Source: Brachypodium distachyon | Taxonomy: Eukaryota; Streptophyta; Magnoliopsida; Poales; Poaceae | Assembly (NCBI RefSeq): GCF_000005505.3 | Contig: NC_016133.3 | Location: 33,318,737-33,382,736, forward strand | DNA length: 64,000 bases | Reading direction: 5' to 3' | Shown here: positions 46,064-60,508 of the stretch, piece after piece | Layout: every line of letters begins with the position of its first letter | Numbering within the stretch: the stretch's first letter is position 1 | Made by a program: the position numbers and the translations under genes | Notes under the pieces: generated by a model | Seen by the model: only the letters and a program-made list of their open reading frames with translations | Told to the model about the DNA's origin: nothing | Databases searched by the model: none

Positions 46064-46224
46064 AGAGGTGCAAAAAGGTGACCCTCAAGGTACCCTACCC
46101 TTTAAACCTGCTTAGTTCAAACAAATGAACTATTTTTTTTTAAATAATGTGATTTTAAATTTGTAGTTCATTTTGTTGAACTAGGCAGGGTCAGAGTACC
46201 CTCGGGATCACCTTTTTCACCTCT
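46064..46224. mobile_element. Foldback MITE, about 160 bp
   Basis: The left arm AGAGGTGCAAAAAGGTGACC and TACCCTACCC...CTTAGTTCAAACAAATGAACT pairs with the right arm AGTTCATTTTGTTGAACTAGGC...GGATCACCTTTTTCACCTCT. The arms extend almost to the centre (a T run and AAATAATG). AGA/TCT at the margins is part of the palindrome; no separate target duplication is clear. Confidence 0.7.
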
Positions 46225-46502
46225 AACGACAGGTTTCTTTGTTTCGTATCCGCATGACTTAAGAAACACAAAAATAGAAGGTAAAAATATAGTTGACGTG
46301 CCGTGTTTTTCCCCCATCTTGCATGACTAGATAGTACCACAAGGATTTTACACCAGACGGTGTTGATTACACCTTAAAAGAAATACTCATTCAAGTGACG
46401 CTTACATGTATTTAGATTTTTTTTTACATAAATACATTTATATTTGGACAAAATTGTGTCACATTGGACAGAAGGAATAATAGAAATCTGTCCAAGAGAT
46501 AG
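46225..46502. other. AT-rich spacer
   Basis: Nothing is recognised between the foldback MITE and the retroposon. Confidence 0.35.
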
Positions 46503-46519
46503 TCAGTGAACATTTTCCT

Positions 46520-47181
46520 TTTTTTTTAAAGAACGATCTGACTTTATTGATTTATGAAACAAGTAGTACAATAGATCGATACACGAACGGACACAAAACA
46601 ACACATATACTAAATAAAACTAAAAGCGTTATTGTAGTCCTTCAAAGTAAATTTTTCTTGATCCATCCTTCGCATCTTGATGCTTCTCCACACGAATTCG
46701 TTGACAAAATGCAAAATACCACGCTTGCACAAGCTGAACTAACCTCAAAGATTTTGAAGAACCGCATGAGCCGTCCACCTCAAAAGGTGAGAACTTAATA
46801 TCATTGAATGCACCATGGCCGGAGACATACCCCTTGCAAGACAAGCTGTAAAACCGTTTCTCCGTCAATGAATCAACAAAGAAAAATATCAAAAACACGA
46901 AAAAACGTGTCACGAGAACCACTAACTACATGACATAGGTTGTAACGCCTATACCAAAAGGAGGCAGGACACCAATCTTTTAGACGACGGCGTCTTCATC
47001 GCCAAGACGCCACCGAGAAGAACACACAAATTTAACAAAAGAAGGTAGCAAAACTAATGCCAGACGGTGATCCGTGGTTCTTCTCGTCTCTCACGGCAGA
47101 GTCTCTCAACGCCAGATCTGCCGTGAGAGACGAGGGGAACCGCCAAAGATCGAAGCTTACTCGAAGACAACTGTGTACTAT
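46520..47181 (-). mobile_element. Poly(A) retroposon in antisense orientation
   Basis: It starts with a T run (46520-46527), that is a 3' poly(A) tail on the minus strand. It is flanked by a 17-bp direct duplication, TCAGTGAACATTTTCCT, at 46503-46519 and 47182-47198, so it moved by target-primed reverse transcription. It is 662 bp long, so probably a 5'-truncated LINE or a processed transcript. The minus-strand frame 46922-46629 has no domain I recognise. Near its 5' end it carries a strong hairpin (47076-47141). Confidence 0.7.
47076..47141. repeat. 25-base inverted repeat (hairpin)
   Basis: Arm GGTTCTTCTCGTCTCTCACG... (47076-47100) pairs with ...CGTGAGAGACGAGGGGAACC (47117-47141), with one or two mismatches and a 16-base loop. 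It lies inside the retroposon. Confidence 0.75.
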
Positions 47182-47255
47182 TCAGTGAACATTTTCCTAT
47201 AAAGTGCAATACAATTACTATTCAGTGAACATTTTCCTATAAAGTGCGATACAAT
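47176..47255. repeat. Tandem duplication of 40 bases
   Basis: TACTATTCAGTGAACATTTT... occurs at 47176-47215 and again at 47216-47255, differing at one base (GTGCAAT versus GTGCGAT). The unit contains the retroposon target site. Confidence 0.85.
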
Positions 47256-47955
47256 TCCTATGGAAAACATCGCCACACTACCGTATGTGCCAACCCGTCA
47301 CCAAGACACCGACCTTAGCAGAGTCTCCCGGTCCCGGATAAGCGACACGCATGTTCTGTTGAGGTTTCATTGAGCTACTTACTACACTTGCTCTCTTCAT
47401 TGGAGTCTCAATTAAACAAACTCCTCACATTGGAGGCCTCACATGCAACTCGTCAATACCAGATCTGCTGGCATCTATTGCACTTGCAGAGAAGCAATGC
47501 ATATATATTTGTGCTGTCTTGATGGCGTAAAACGCATCTGTCAGAAACTTGGCTAAGTCAAAGGTATCTTCTATCGTGAAAGCCTCAGGTAGGGGACTGG
47601 ATTTTGAATCGCTACCGATGGGGATCTCGAGAAGTGTGCTTCGATGAGTATTTTTCATGAACACCCTGCTGGCATTGAGATCCATGGAAGCAGTAGATAC
47701 CATCATTTCATGCTTCACTGGGAAGAGGAAGACTGGAAAAGAGCTGATATACTATTCTTTCAAACGACATAAAACACATACAATTAAAGAGAGGCCCCAC
47801 AACAGTGTGGGACGGCCCTGGGCAAATGGCCCGGTTGCCCTTCTCTAGAAGCCCCGCAGGGCTGGGCCGGTGGGATAGTCTACTCCAGATAGATCCACGA
47901 GGTATTGGTGGCATTTGCCCGTCTCGCACGCACGGTCTATTCTCCAGCCGCTTCC
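47256..47955. other. 3' flank of the kinase gene
   Basis: It probably includes the 3' untranslated region of the minus-strand kinase. A 97-codon minus frame (47718-47425) shows no recognisable domain and is not called as a gene. Confidence 0.4.
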
Positions 47956-51952
<3,997 letters not shown>

Positions 51953-52412
51953 CCTCCTCCTCCACGAGCGCCGGCCGCCGCGGCCCTGACCCGGCCACAA
52001 ACCCTAGCACCGTCCTCCCCCACCACGTCCCCGCGCAGCTCCGCCCTCGCCGCTGCCGGAGGCGGCGATCCGTGAGAGGAACGGGGGAACGGCGGCGGCG
52101 GGAGGCCCTAGAAGCCTCTGGAAGCTTCGTGGGTCGTCGACGCCGGGAGAGGAGGCGGGGGCGTGAGGTGAAATTGTTTTGGTACGATGGGAAGCGGAGG
52201 AAGGGGGAGGGGACGGAGCGCTCGCCCGCTACACCACTAGATTTCTCGGGTGCTTTTTTTAGCTTTTGACTCTCTCTCTGTCTCTCTCTCCTCCGATTGT
52301 TTCTCGCCCAAATGGCAAAGCTTGACGTCCTGCACCCCGGCCCTTCTTATAATCACTCGAGAAGGGCTTGGTTTTAAACGTTTCCACTTTGCTCTGCTCC
52401 GGTTCCTCTGCC
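51953..52412. other. Promoter and leader region of the kinase gene
   Basis: GC-rich sequence to about 52230 is the probable leader and core promoter of the minus-strand kinase. A CT-rich tract (52268-52292) lies further upstream. No gene on the other strand is supported. Confidence 0.45.
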
Positions 52413-52532
52413 ACATACACACATCCAAGTAACCACCTCTATTTACGGATTGGATCAAGACTAACATTGGCTACATACACACATCCAAGTAATCACCTAT
52501 ATTTACGGATTGGATAAAGACTAACATTGGCT
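52413..52532. repeat. Tandem duplication of 60 bases
   Basis: ACATACACACATCCAAGTAA begins units at 52413 and 52473, each ending CTAACATTGGCT. Four substitutions separate them, and a third partial unit (ACATCCATG) follows. Confidence 0.85.
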
Positions 52533-52550
52533 ACATCCATGAATGCGCGT

Positions 52551-53280
52551 TAGATAAACATACACAGATGGGCGTCATCCGAGGTTGAGCAACTATCCAG
52601 GATAGCCGAGAGGTAGCTCATTACCGATAACCGCAATGTAATTATGTTGTGCTAAGTATTGATCTGCATATCCGTTCCTTTGCAGTGGTATTGAAATTCT
52701 AAAGTACGACATGATGACCATCTGGAGATATGCCATGATATCTGCTATCTCATCTAATGTCCCTATTTTGGTTACATTTAAATTCAGTGTCCATATGAGT
52801 CTCGATGGAGAGTGTTTGTCAGAGAAGTGCATGACGAGGCTCGCCAATCAAGCTTACGCGGTTACTCGTTGAGTCGTAGTCTACACTGCCACGTATTGGT
52901 TACCACCATTATTTGTTGGTCAAAACAAGGCTTAACTTTGGTTATATCGGTAAACATATGTTAGATAAATGTATAAAGGATGGTCATCATCCGAATTGGG
53001 CAGCCATCCAGGGTCGTCGAGAGGTGAATACGTTACTAATAACCGCAATGCAATTATGACGTGCCATGTATTGGCCTGTCTATCCATTCCCTTGTTACGG
53101 TATCAAAATTCGGAAGTACAATGTAATTACCATCCGAGATACGACACCACATCCGTTACCTCATCGGTATCTTACCCGATTGAACGTATCCTTTTTAATG
53201 CTCCTGCTTTTGTTACATTTAGATCCAGTTCCCACAACGAACCTTGATGCATGGTGAATGTTTTTTTAGAAAAGCACCTG
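52551..53280. repeat. Diverged duplication of about 300 bases
   Basis: Copy one at 52551-52840 and copy two at 52962-53280 share ordered words: TTAGATAAA, TCATCCGA, ATCCAGG, AACCGCAATG, AATTATG, GTATTG, TTTTGTTACATTTA/TTTTGGTTACATTTA. I recognise no coding potential. It may be part of an unrecognised repeat. Confidence 0.65.
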
Positions 53281-54019
53281 ATTGATGGATTGCTGATGTC
53301 GGTGATGACGTCACGTCATCCTTGCGTGGTATGGCGCCGTCGCATCGCTCCACCGTGGGCATGGGCATGCCGAGGTTGTACTATAAGTTTTTTTAGAGAA
53401 GGTTGTACATAGTAGGTTGTACTACAAGTAGCTTTTTTTTAGAACATGTACTATAAGTAGCTAGGGATGGGTATTCGGTCTTAAAATCTAGCTGGGTATT
53501 CGGCTGGCCGAGAGGTTTTGCAATGGATTTTGGGAAAAGAAAGAGTGGAGCGCAAAATAGAATTGGCTGGAAGATAGCTTCTTGGGCCTTGGGCCGGCTG
53601 GAACATTCTCTTGTAACATTTTGTTTATTTGTGTTTCCAAGGTGAAATATTGAACTCAACCCATGAATAGACCGACTATTTAGTCTGTTATGGGGTGGTT
53701 CGGTCTTTGGGCTCAAAGTTGAAAAGGCATTTCGTTTCCTAATGAGTTTTCGTGTTAATAACAATATAATATGTGGACTAACTGTACGCTAAGTGTTTAC
53801 ATAAATTATATAGAATCAAGCAAAGCGGTTCGTTGCCCTCAAAGGAAAGAAGCGCATAACGATTTAAGGCTTTTTATTTATATTGAGTCATACGAAAATC
53901 CGTACTATAAAGAAGGAGTCCATCGGGGAAGGCGGGTGAATCAATTTCACGTACACACAACCACCAAATTGCACCCACCAAATAGCCTCAATCCCACTGG
54001 TGAAGATTAACTAAAACCT
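53281..54019. other. Spacer before the Copia element
   Basis: No gene is supported. A short tandem echo (GGTTGTACTATAAGTTTTTTTAGA, GTTGTACTACAAGTAGCTTTTTT, ATGTACTATAAGTAGCT) occurs at 53375-53462. Confidence 0.35.
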
Positions 54020-54087
54020 ATTTTTGAACCAAAAGGTTCTGCCAGTTTTCTGTCCAGGGTGGCAGTACCGGTCATCCCAGGCCGATA

Positions 54088-54235
54088 GTACCGGTCGCGG
54101 TAGTACCGCCCCGGTACCGCACCAGTGTTATGAGGTAGCAAAACGCTACTGACATATAGCGGCACTGGTACGGTACCGGTGCTGCACTACCGCTGGCGGT
54201 AGTACCGCTTGGGCTAGCGGTAGTACCGTTTTGTG
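54088..54235. repeat. GGTAGTACCGC palindrome array in the LTR
   Basis: Repeated GGTAGTACCG and GGTACCGG words occur six or more times within 150 bases upstream of the TATA box. Each is palindromic (GGTA-GTACC). Confidence 0.8.
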
Positions 54236-55071
54236 CAGAAATTGCACATAACGGGCAGAAATCGGGGATCCCTATAAAAGGGGGTCTTCGTCCCCAACGG
54301 TTCCAAACTCCATTCCTGCAAGCGTTCTTCACCTCCAAAGCTTCAAATCTCGAGATCTCTCTCCCTAGCTAATACTTTGAGGAAGGGTTGAGAAGAGCTC
54401 GATCTAGGGTTTCACCAAATCAAAAGTTGATTCCTCTCGTTTTCCTTGGTGGATTTTGTTACTCTTGAGATTTTGGGATCCCTAGCCGGAAGGTGTCGCT
54501 TCAAGCACTCCAATCTTGTGAGGAGGTGCTTGAGAATTTGGGAAGGAGCCTCCAATTTAGTTGTGAATTCGTGCCCTTCCCCTTGTTTGTAAAGGTTCGG
54601 CGTTCGCCTTCAAGGAAGCCATTAGTGGAACTCACCTCGCCTTTGTGGTGTGGTGGGAGCTCATCCCACCTTTGTGGTGTGGTGAATTGGAGAATAGAGT
54701 GAGCCTTCGTGGCATCTCTCCCTTTGTGGTAGAGCACTCCTCCAAACGGAGACGTACACCGATCCCAATAGGTGGAACTTCGGTGAAATCTTCGTCTTCC
54801 CGTGTGGTATCATACTTGCCCCTTTACTTACTTGTTGTACTTTATTGTCAATCCTTTGCTTCAGCTATTGCACTTCATAGTAAGGTTGCATTCCCTTTAG
54901 AGAATCTAGTAAACCCTACGATTAAGTGTTTGTATCTTTAAAGTAAAGAAAAAGTAAAATTTGTTAGTCGCCTATTCATCCCCCCCCCCCCCCACTCTAG
55001 CCGACCATACCGATCTTTCAATGGGTATCAGAGTCTCGTCTCTTAGTTAGGGCTTTACCGCTCTTAAGAGT

Positions 55072-56570
55072 ATGGCTGGCGATGATGGAGAACCCACCAT
55101 GAAACCCCAAGAAACCGAGGTGATAGATGATAATGCTCCACGAACTTTCAAATCCATCAAATTGCTTTTGGATAGCATGCAAAAAGTGATTCTAGATAGT
55201 GTGGACAAAAAGATTAGTGAGCACCTATCTAGCAAAGCCTCTTCTTCTGCTACCGAGCCCTTCCATGCCAAGCCACCAAGTGCGGTGGATTTGACTAAGG
55301 AAGATTCGGATGCCGAAGTCCGTAACAAGGCTAAGGCTATCGAAGAGAGTGCTACCAAATCCCAAGGTAGGGGTGGCTATGGGTTGTATAGTGAGGTGGC
55401 TCCACCACCTCAATATAATCATCGCCACCATAATTTGCCACCTATGTATAACCAAGGTGAACCCCCATGCTAATCTCTACTAATTACATTGAATTGTTTC
55501 ATTCCATGAGGACTCACTTCAAGAGCACATCAACGGAGTTGTGGAGAATTGTTGAAGAAGGTTACTTTGTTCATGATCCAAAGAACATGTCGCCAAAAGA
55601 GTATGTGGACAATCAACTCAATGAGCATGCCATTGGAATACTCCTAAAGGTTCTACCTTTGGAGTATAGAACCTATGTCCGTGGAGTTGATTCCGCTAGA
55701 GATGCTTGGAAGCTAATTGGTGATCACTTTGACAACAATGAGAGTGTCAAGAAATCAAAGTATAAAGTTGTCATCAATGAATGCAAGAATTTCTTCATGA
55801 AGGATGGAGAGGTTTCGGATAAGCTATATAGGAGAGTCATCACTCTTGGAGCCAAGATGAAGGACCATGGAAGTCGTGACATCAATGATGAATGGATCAA
55901 GCGTCTATTCATAGAAGCCATCTCCCCACACCAAGAGGTCCATGCCGCAATGATTAGGCAAATAACGGACTACTATAGCTTGACTCCAAGTCAAGTGATG
56001 GGAGAATTCGTGGCTATGGATATTCTCAAGAAGACCTCTGAGGACAACCTCATTCGCACCAAGTTTCTCTCTCAAAACTCAAACCTTGCATTGAAAGCCA
56101 ACGTAACTCCCATTTCAACACCAAGTGAAGCACCCCAACAAGAAGAAGTTGAGGTCACGGAAGAAAATTGCAACTATGAGTTCAATGATCACATGGCTCT
56201 TGCGACTCAAGCTTTTTGGAAGAACAAGAAGTTTGTCAAGTCCAACACTTTCAACCCCAACAACTACTACAACAAGGGAGCTTCAAGCTCCAAGCCCAAA
56301 GGTTAAAAATCTCGTAAATGTTATAATTGTGGTAACAATGACCATTTCGTTGCAGATTGTATCTATGAGAGGAGGGAGGAGAATGGTGGTCGTCTCATCC
56401 TTAAAGGGAAGACCAAGCCCTCTTTCAACAAGAAGCCAACGAAGAAGAGGCAACCAAGAATGCTTCTTGTTCAAGAAGAATACACTTCGGTGACGAAGAT
56501 GATGATGAGGAAGAGACCACGGAGAGGGCGAACATTTCCATTGCTCCTTCACTTCCATCTCTCTCCGACT
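55072..56570 (+). pseudogene. Copia gag, frameshifted
   Basis: The first frame 55072-55473 starts MAGDDGEPTMKP. The second, 55467-56306, holds the UBN2/gag polyprotein core (TELWRIVEEGYFVH, ARDAWKLIGDHFDNNE, VSDKLYRRVITLGAKMKD, ISPHQEVHAAMIRQITDYYS). After a TAA at 56304-56306 the reading goes on into a CCHC zinc knuckle, CYNCGNNDHFVADC (about 56319-56360), confirming gag. At least one frameshift and one stop break it. Confidence 0.8.
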
Positions 56571-56608
56571 CCCCCAATGAGAACAAGAACCACTCACCCA
56601 AGTGCCTC

Positions 56609-57463
56609 GTGGCCAAGACATTTTCTTTAATCCCTCCTCCCAGCAAGCATGTAATTCCTAAGAGTTTATCTCTATTTGATTGTGTGGAGGAGAGTAGTGT
56701 TGTTAAGCATAACATGAATGAGTTCGACATCTTCATGGCAAGCTTGGAAGGTGAGACCAAAAAGAGGTTTGAGGACCTCTTGGAAAAACTAGGTGAAGCT
56801 CAAGCTATTATTAAAGTACATGATGAGCTCATGGATGAGAAGGTAAGACTTGAGTGCGTTGCCGCTCATGAGATTGCGGAGCTTAATGAAGCTCTTGAGG
56901 AAGAACAAGCAAATAGGGAAGCAACTAAGGACTCACTTACTAAGGAACTTGCTAAAGTAAAAAATTCCTATGATAATGCTATTTCCCTTTCTAATGAGTA
57001 CTTGGACAGGATATGTAAAGTTGAGAATGGTCATAGGAACCTCCTTGAGGACTTTGACAAACTTGGAAAGGATCACAAGTCCTTGACAAGTGAGTACAAG
57101 TCTCTCAAAGAGTCTTGTGATCATCTTCTATATTCTCTTGTTAAGGAATTAATTTCTAATGATAAAGATGCTTCAACTAACCCTTGTTGTAAGCATCCAT
57201 CTATGATTGAGGAGAATGCTAGGTTGAAGGCTCAACTTGAAAATGGCCTAGCCACTTGCTTCCAAGGGGAGAAGAACCTCCATGATCTTTTGAATGATCA
57301 TAGAGAAGCCTTTGGATTGGAGGGAATTGGGTATAACCCCAATGAGAAGAGCAACAACAACAAGAAGGCCAAGGCTCCTCCCCACACTAATGCTTATTTT
57401 GTGAAGGAAGGGGAGGCGGCCAAGGAGAAGCCAAAGAACAAAAAGGTGGCAAGGCCACTATGA
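56609..57463 (+). pseudogene. Coiled-coil region between gag and protease
   Basis: This frame of 284 codons is rich in Glu, Lys and Leu with heptad spacing (GETKKRFEDLLEKLGEAQAI, EIAELNEALEEEQANREATK, YLDRICKVENGHRNLLEDFD). It lies between the zinc knuckle and the protease, where simple Copia elements have little. I read it as part of the same polyprotein, not a host gene, because the gag upstream and the protease downstream continue the element. Its function is unknown. Confidence 0.65.
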
Positions 57464-57489
57464 TAATAGTGTCGGGGATTTGAATCCCT

Positions 57490-59742
57490 TATATGTTCTT
57501 TGTCGTACTAATGATGGGAATGTTTATGCCAAATTTGTTAGTTCTCCTTATGAATATGTTCATTGGTCTAATTGGGTTCCTAAGACCCTTGTTGCTAATG
57601 CTAAAGGACCCATTCAAAAATGGGTACCTGAAACCAAAGCTTAAACTTGTAGGAGGTCGTTTCCGATGGATCTTCATGGATAGTGGATAGTGGATGCACT
57701 AATCATATGACCGGGAGCAAAGAATTGCTTGTGGACACTAAAATGAGCATCAAGGTCCAAGAAAGTTACTTTTGGAGATTCTTCACAATCAACGGTATTG
57801 GGACTAGACAAGGTTGTCATCTCTCCGGATACATCCATTGAGAATGTCATGCTTGTTGAGTCCCTTTCATACAATTTACTTTCAGTACTTCAACTTGCAC
57901 ATATGAGTTTTTATTCTTTCTTTGGCACAACTAGTGTGACCGTTTTGTGGAGCAAGACTCTTAAAGTAGTCTTTGTTGGATATGTGGAAAATGGTCTCTA
58001 TGTGGTAGATTTCGGTAAGAAACTCACTAGAGAAGAAACATGTCTAATGGCGAAAGTTGATGTGGGTTGGCTATGGCATCGCCGTCTAGCCCATGTCAAT
58101 ATGAGATCTTTGCAAAGTCTCCTCAAAGGTGAGCATGCGCTAGGACTAAGCAATGTTTCATTTAATAAAGACCGTGTGTGTAGTGCTTGTATTGAAGGAA
58201 AGTTACATGAGAAGGCACGTCACCACAAGACAATTATCACTTCAACGACGCCTTTGGAGCTCTTTCATATGGATCTCTTCGGTGCTCCTACATATGATAG
58301 TCTTGGTGGTAAAAAATATTGTTTGGTTATTGTTGATGACTATTCTAGGTAAATTTGGGTATATTTCTTCAAGCACAAGAGTGAGACCCAACAAACCGTC
58401 ATCGACTTTGCCAATGAAGCCCAACGCCAATACAATGCAAAGATTATGGCTATTAGGAGTGATAATGCCTCATAGTTTAATAATTACACCTTGATTGAGT
58501 TTTTGAGTGATGAGGGTATCAAAAGACAATATTCCACTGCGTATACCCCTCAACAAAATGGTGTAGCGGAGAGGAAGAATAGAACTCTCATGGATGCGGT
58601 AAGGACAATGTTGGCGGAGTTCAAGTCTCCATACAACTTTTGGGCCGAAGCAATCAACACCGCATGCCATGCTACTAATCGCCTCTATCTCCACAAGATT
58701 GAACAAGAGACCTTATGAAATTCTCACGGGACGCAAGCCCAACCTCAAGTACTTTCGGGTATTCGGTTGTAAGTGTTTCGTGCTTAAGAAAGGTGTTCGT
58801 TTATCTAAATTTGAGCTTAAAACTTATGAGGGCATATTTGTTGGCTATGCATCAAACTCTCACACTTATAGAGTCTACAACAAATCCACCGGATGTGTTG
58901 AAGAATCTTGTAATGTGGAGTTTGATGAGAATAATGGCTCCCATGTGGGGCAAGTTGATGTTGTGGATGTAGATGATGAAATTCCTCCCAAAGCCATACG
59001 AAGAATGGGCATAGGTCAAATTATGCCCGTTGAGGATCCCTGTATGGAAGAAAGAGAAGGACAATGCTCAACTCAAGTGGAGCCCTCATCTCCACAAGAT
59101 CCACAAGCTAGCCAAGAACAAGTCCCTCATGTGGATGAACAAGTTGATCAAGGGCAAGATCAAGCAAATGTTGATGTTGGTGATTCTTCACCAAATGATG
59201 CCCAAGATCAAGATTTTCAAGACGTTCAAGCTTCCATTGAGTCTCAAGATTTATTTCAAGAAGCTATGGAATGTCGGACCATGAAAATTGCCTCACGACT
59301 TCAACGTCAAGAACATACCTTGGACAATGTCCTAGGAAGTGTGAGGAAAGGGGTAACTACTCGTAGACAATCAGCTAACTTTTGTGAATATCATGCTTTT
59401 GTCTCTAGTGTTGAGCCCCAAAAGGTACAAGAAGCACTTGAGGATCCGGATTGGCTTAATGCCATGCATGAAGAGTTGAATAACTTCAAGCGCAATAGAG
59501 TATGGTCATTGGTGGAAAGACCAAAAAATTGCAAGAATGTCATTGGCACCAAATGGATATTCAAGAACAAGCAAGATGCACTTGGACGAGTGACAAGGAA
59601 CAAGGCAAGATTGGTGGCTCAAAGTTTCTCCCAAGCCGAGGGTATTGACTACGGTGAAACTTTCGCTCCCGTTGCTCGCCTTGAATCTATTCGTATCTTA
59701 TTTGCATATGCATCGCATCATAACATTACTTTGCAACAAATG
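57490..59742 (+). pseudogene. Copia protease, integrase and partial reverse transcriptase
   Basis: The protease active site DSGCTNHMTG is readable at 57686-57715, but GATAGTG is duplicated just before it, shifting the frame. The GAG-preintegrase (WLWHRRLAHVNMRSLQ, CSACIEGKLHEKARHH) and integrase start are at 57798-58352, ended by a TAA. The integrase goes on with RSDNAS and PQQNGVAERKNRTLMDAVRT. A shift near 58690-58720 leads to ILTGRKPNLKYFRVFGCKCF and the reverse transcriptase start (GTKWIFKNKQDALGRVTRNK, EGIDYGETFAPVARLESI). It ends at LQQM before the catalytic YVDD region. Confidence 0.85.
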
Positions 59743-59765
59743 CACGACTAGATATCACATTTTAG

Positions 59766-60130
59766 CCGAGAGGGAAATTACCGTCGGCTATGTTCGATCA
59801 CCGTCGGCTAACAATTTAACCGACGGTTACCCGTCGGCTATCTCCCGTCGGCTATGCGGAGTCAGCCATTACTACAATAGTCGACGGTACGGTCGGGTAT
59901 TGTATTTGCCTACGGTAATTATCCGACGGTGCCCGCTCGGTCATATGACTCTGATAGCCGACAGTGCCCCGTCGGATATATATTGGTCAACGGTTATTTC
60001 CTACCGTCGATATGTTTAATAGTCAATGGTATATTTGCCGTCAATTAGTATAATCGCCGAGGGTACACACACCCCGTCGGAGATACTTATAGTTGAGAGG
60101 CCGTCCAATACCTTCGGACTATAAGATAGC
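59766..60130. repeat. CACTA subterminal CCGTCGGCTA array
   Basis: At least four direct CCGTCGGCTA words (59781, 59801, 59831 and 59848 regions) occur, plus many variants in both directions (TAGCCGACAGT, AACCGACGGTTA, CCGACGGTGCCCG). Such repeats bind the element's regulatory protein in En/Spm systems. Confidence 0.8.
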
Positions 60131-60508
60131 TGACGGTCCTAAGCCAGTAGGCCTCTCATATATCCGAGAGGTTTCGTACTGTCGAGGATTTCTTTTGTTG
60201 AGGGATGTTGGACAATATGGAATTATAATTTAAATCCTATCTATTGCCACCATAAACAGTATAATATGGAAATTCCGGTGTTTCAAAACAACCCTCTTAC
60301 AGCTTGCAGTTGCACACAACACACGTGAGGAAAGAACATATATTATATTTCACACAACATCACACATGCCTAATGAGTTGCATAATTAATAAAGATCCCT
60401 TTAGAAAGTGCCAGGATGCAAAACAGATAGTAACTACGATAAAATGCTCCAAACTTTCTTCTACAGATAAATTGTTCACAAACTTCAATCTTCAGTTTGC
60501 ATGAGTAC

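Larger units (their letters stand above)
54020..59742 (+). mobile_element. Copia element, plus strand, truncated
   Basis: The 5' LTR ends at 55020 (CCGATCTTTCA), followed by a primer site, TGGGTATCAGAGTC (55022-55035), close to the initiator tRNA-Met complement. TATAAAAG at 54273-54280 is the LTR promoter. U3 is full of palindromic GGTAGTACCG words (54090-54230). The order gag, coiled-coil region, protease, integrase and reverse transcriptase is Copia. The reverse transcriptase is cut after LQQM at 59742, where a CACTA end begins. The LTR start could not be located; 54020 is approximate. Confidence 0.75.

Noticed and set aside
47425..47718. A 97-codon minus frame after the kinase gene
   Set aside because: No recognisable domain, and it lies in the probable 3' flank of the kinase.
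54979..54994. Poly-C run considered as a structural element
   Set aside because: It lies near the LTR end in a spot where the related LTR also has a C-rich run (CACCCCCCTC), so it is probably simple slippage of a family feature.
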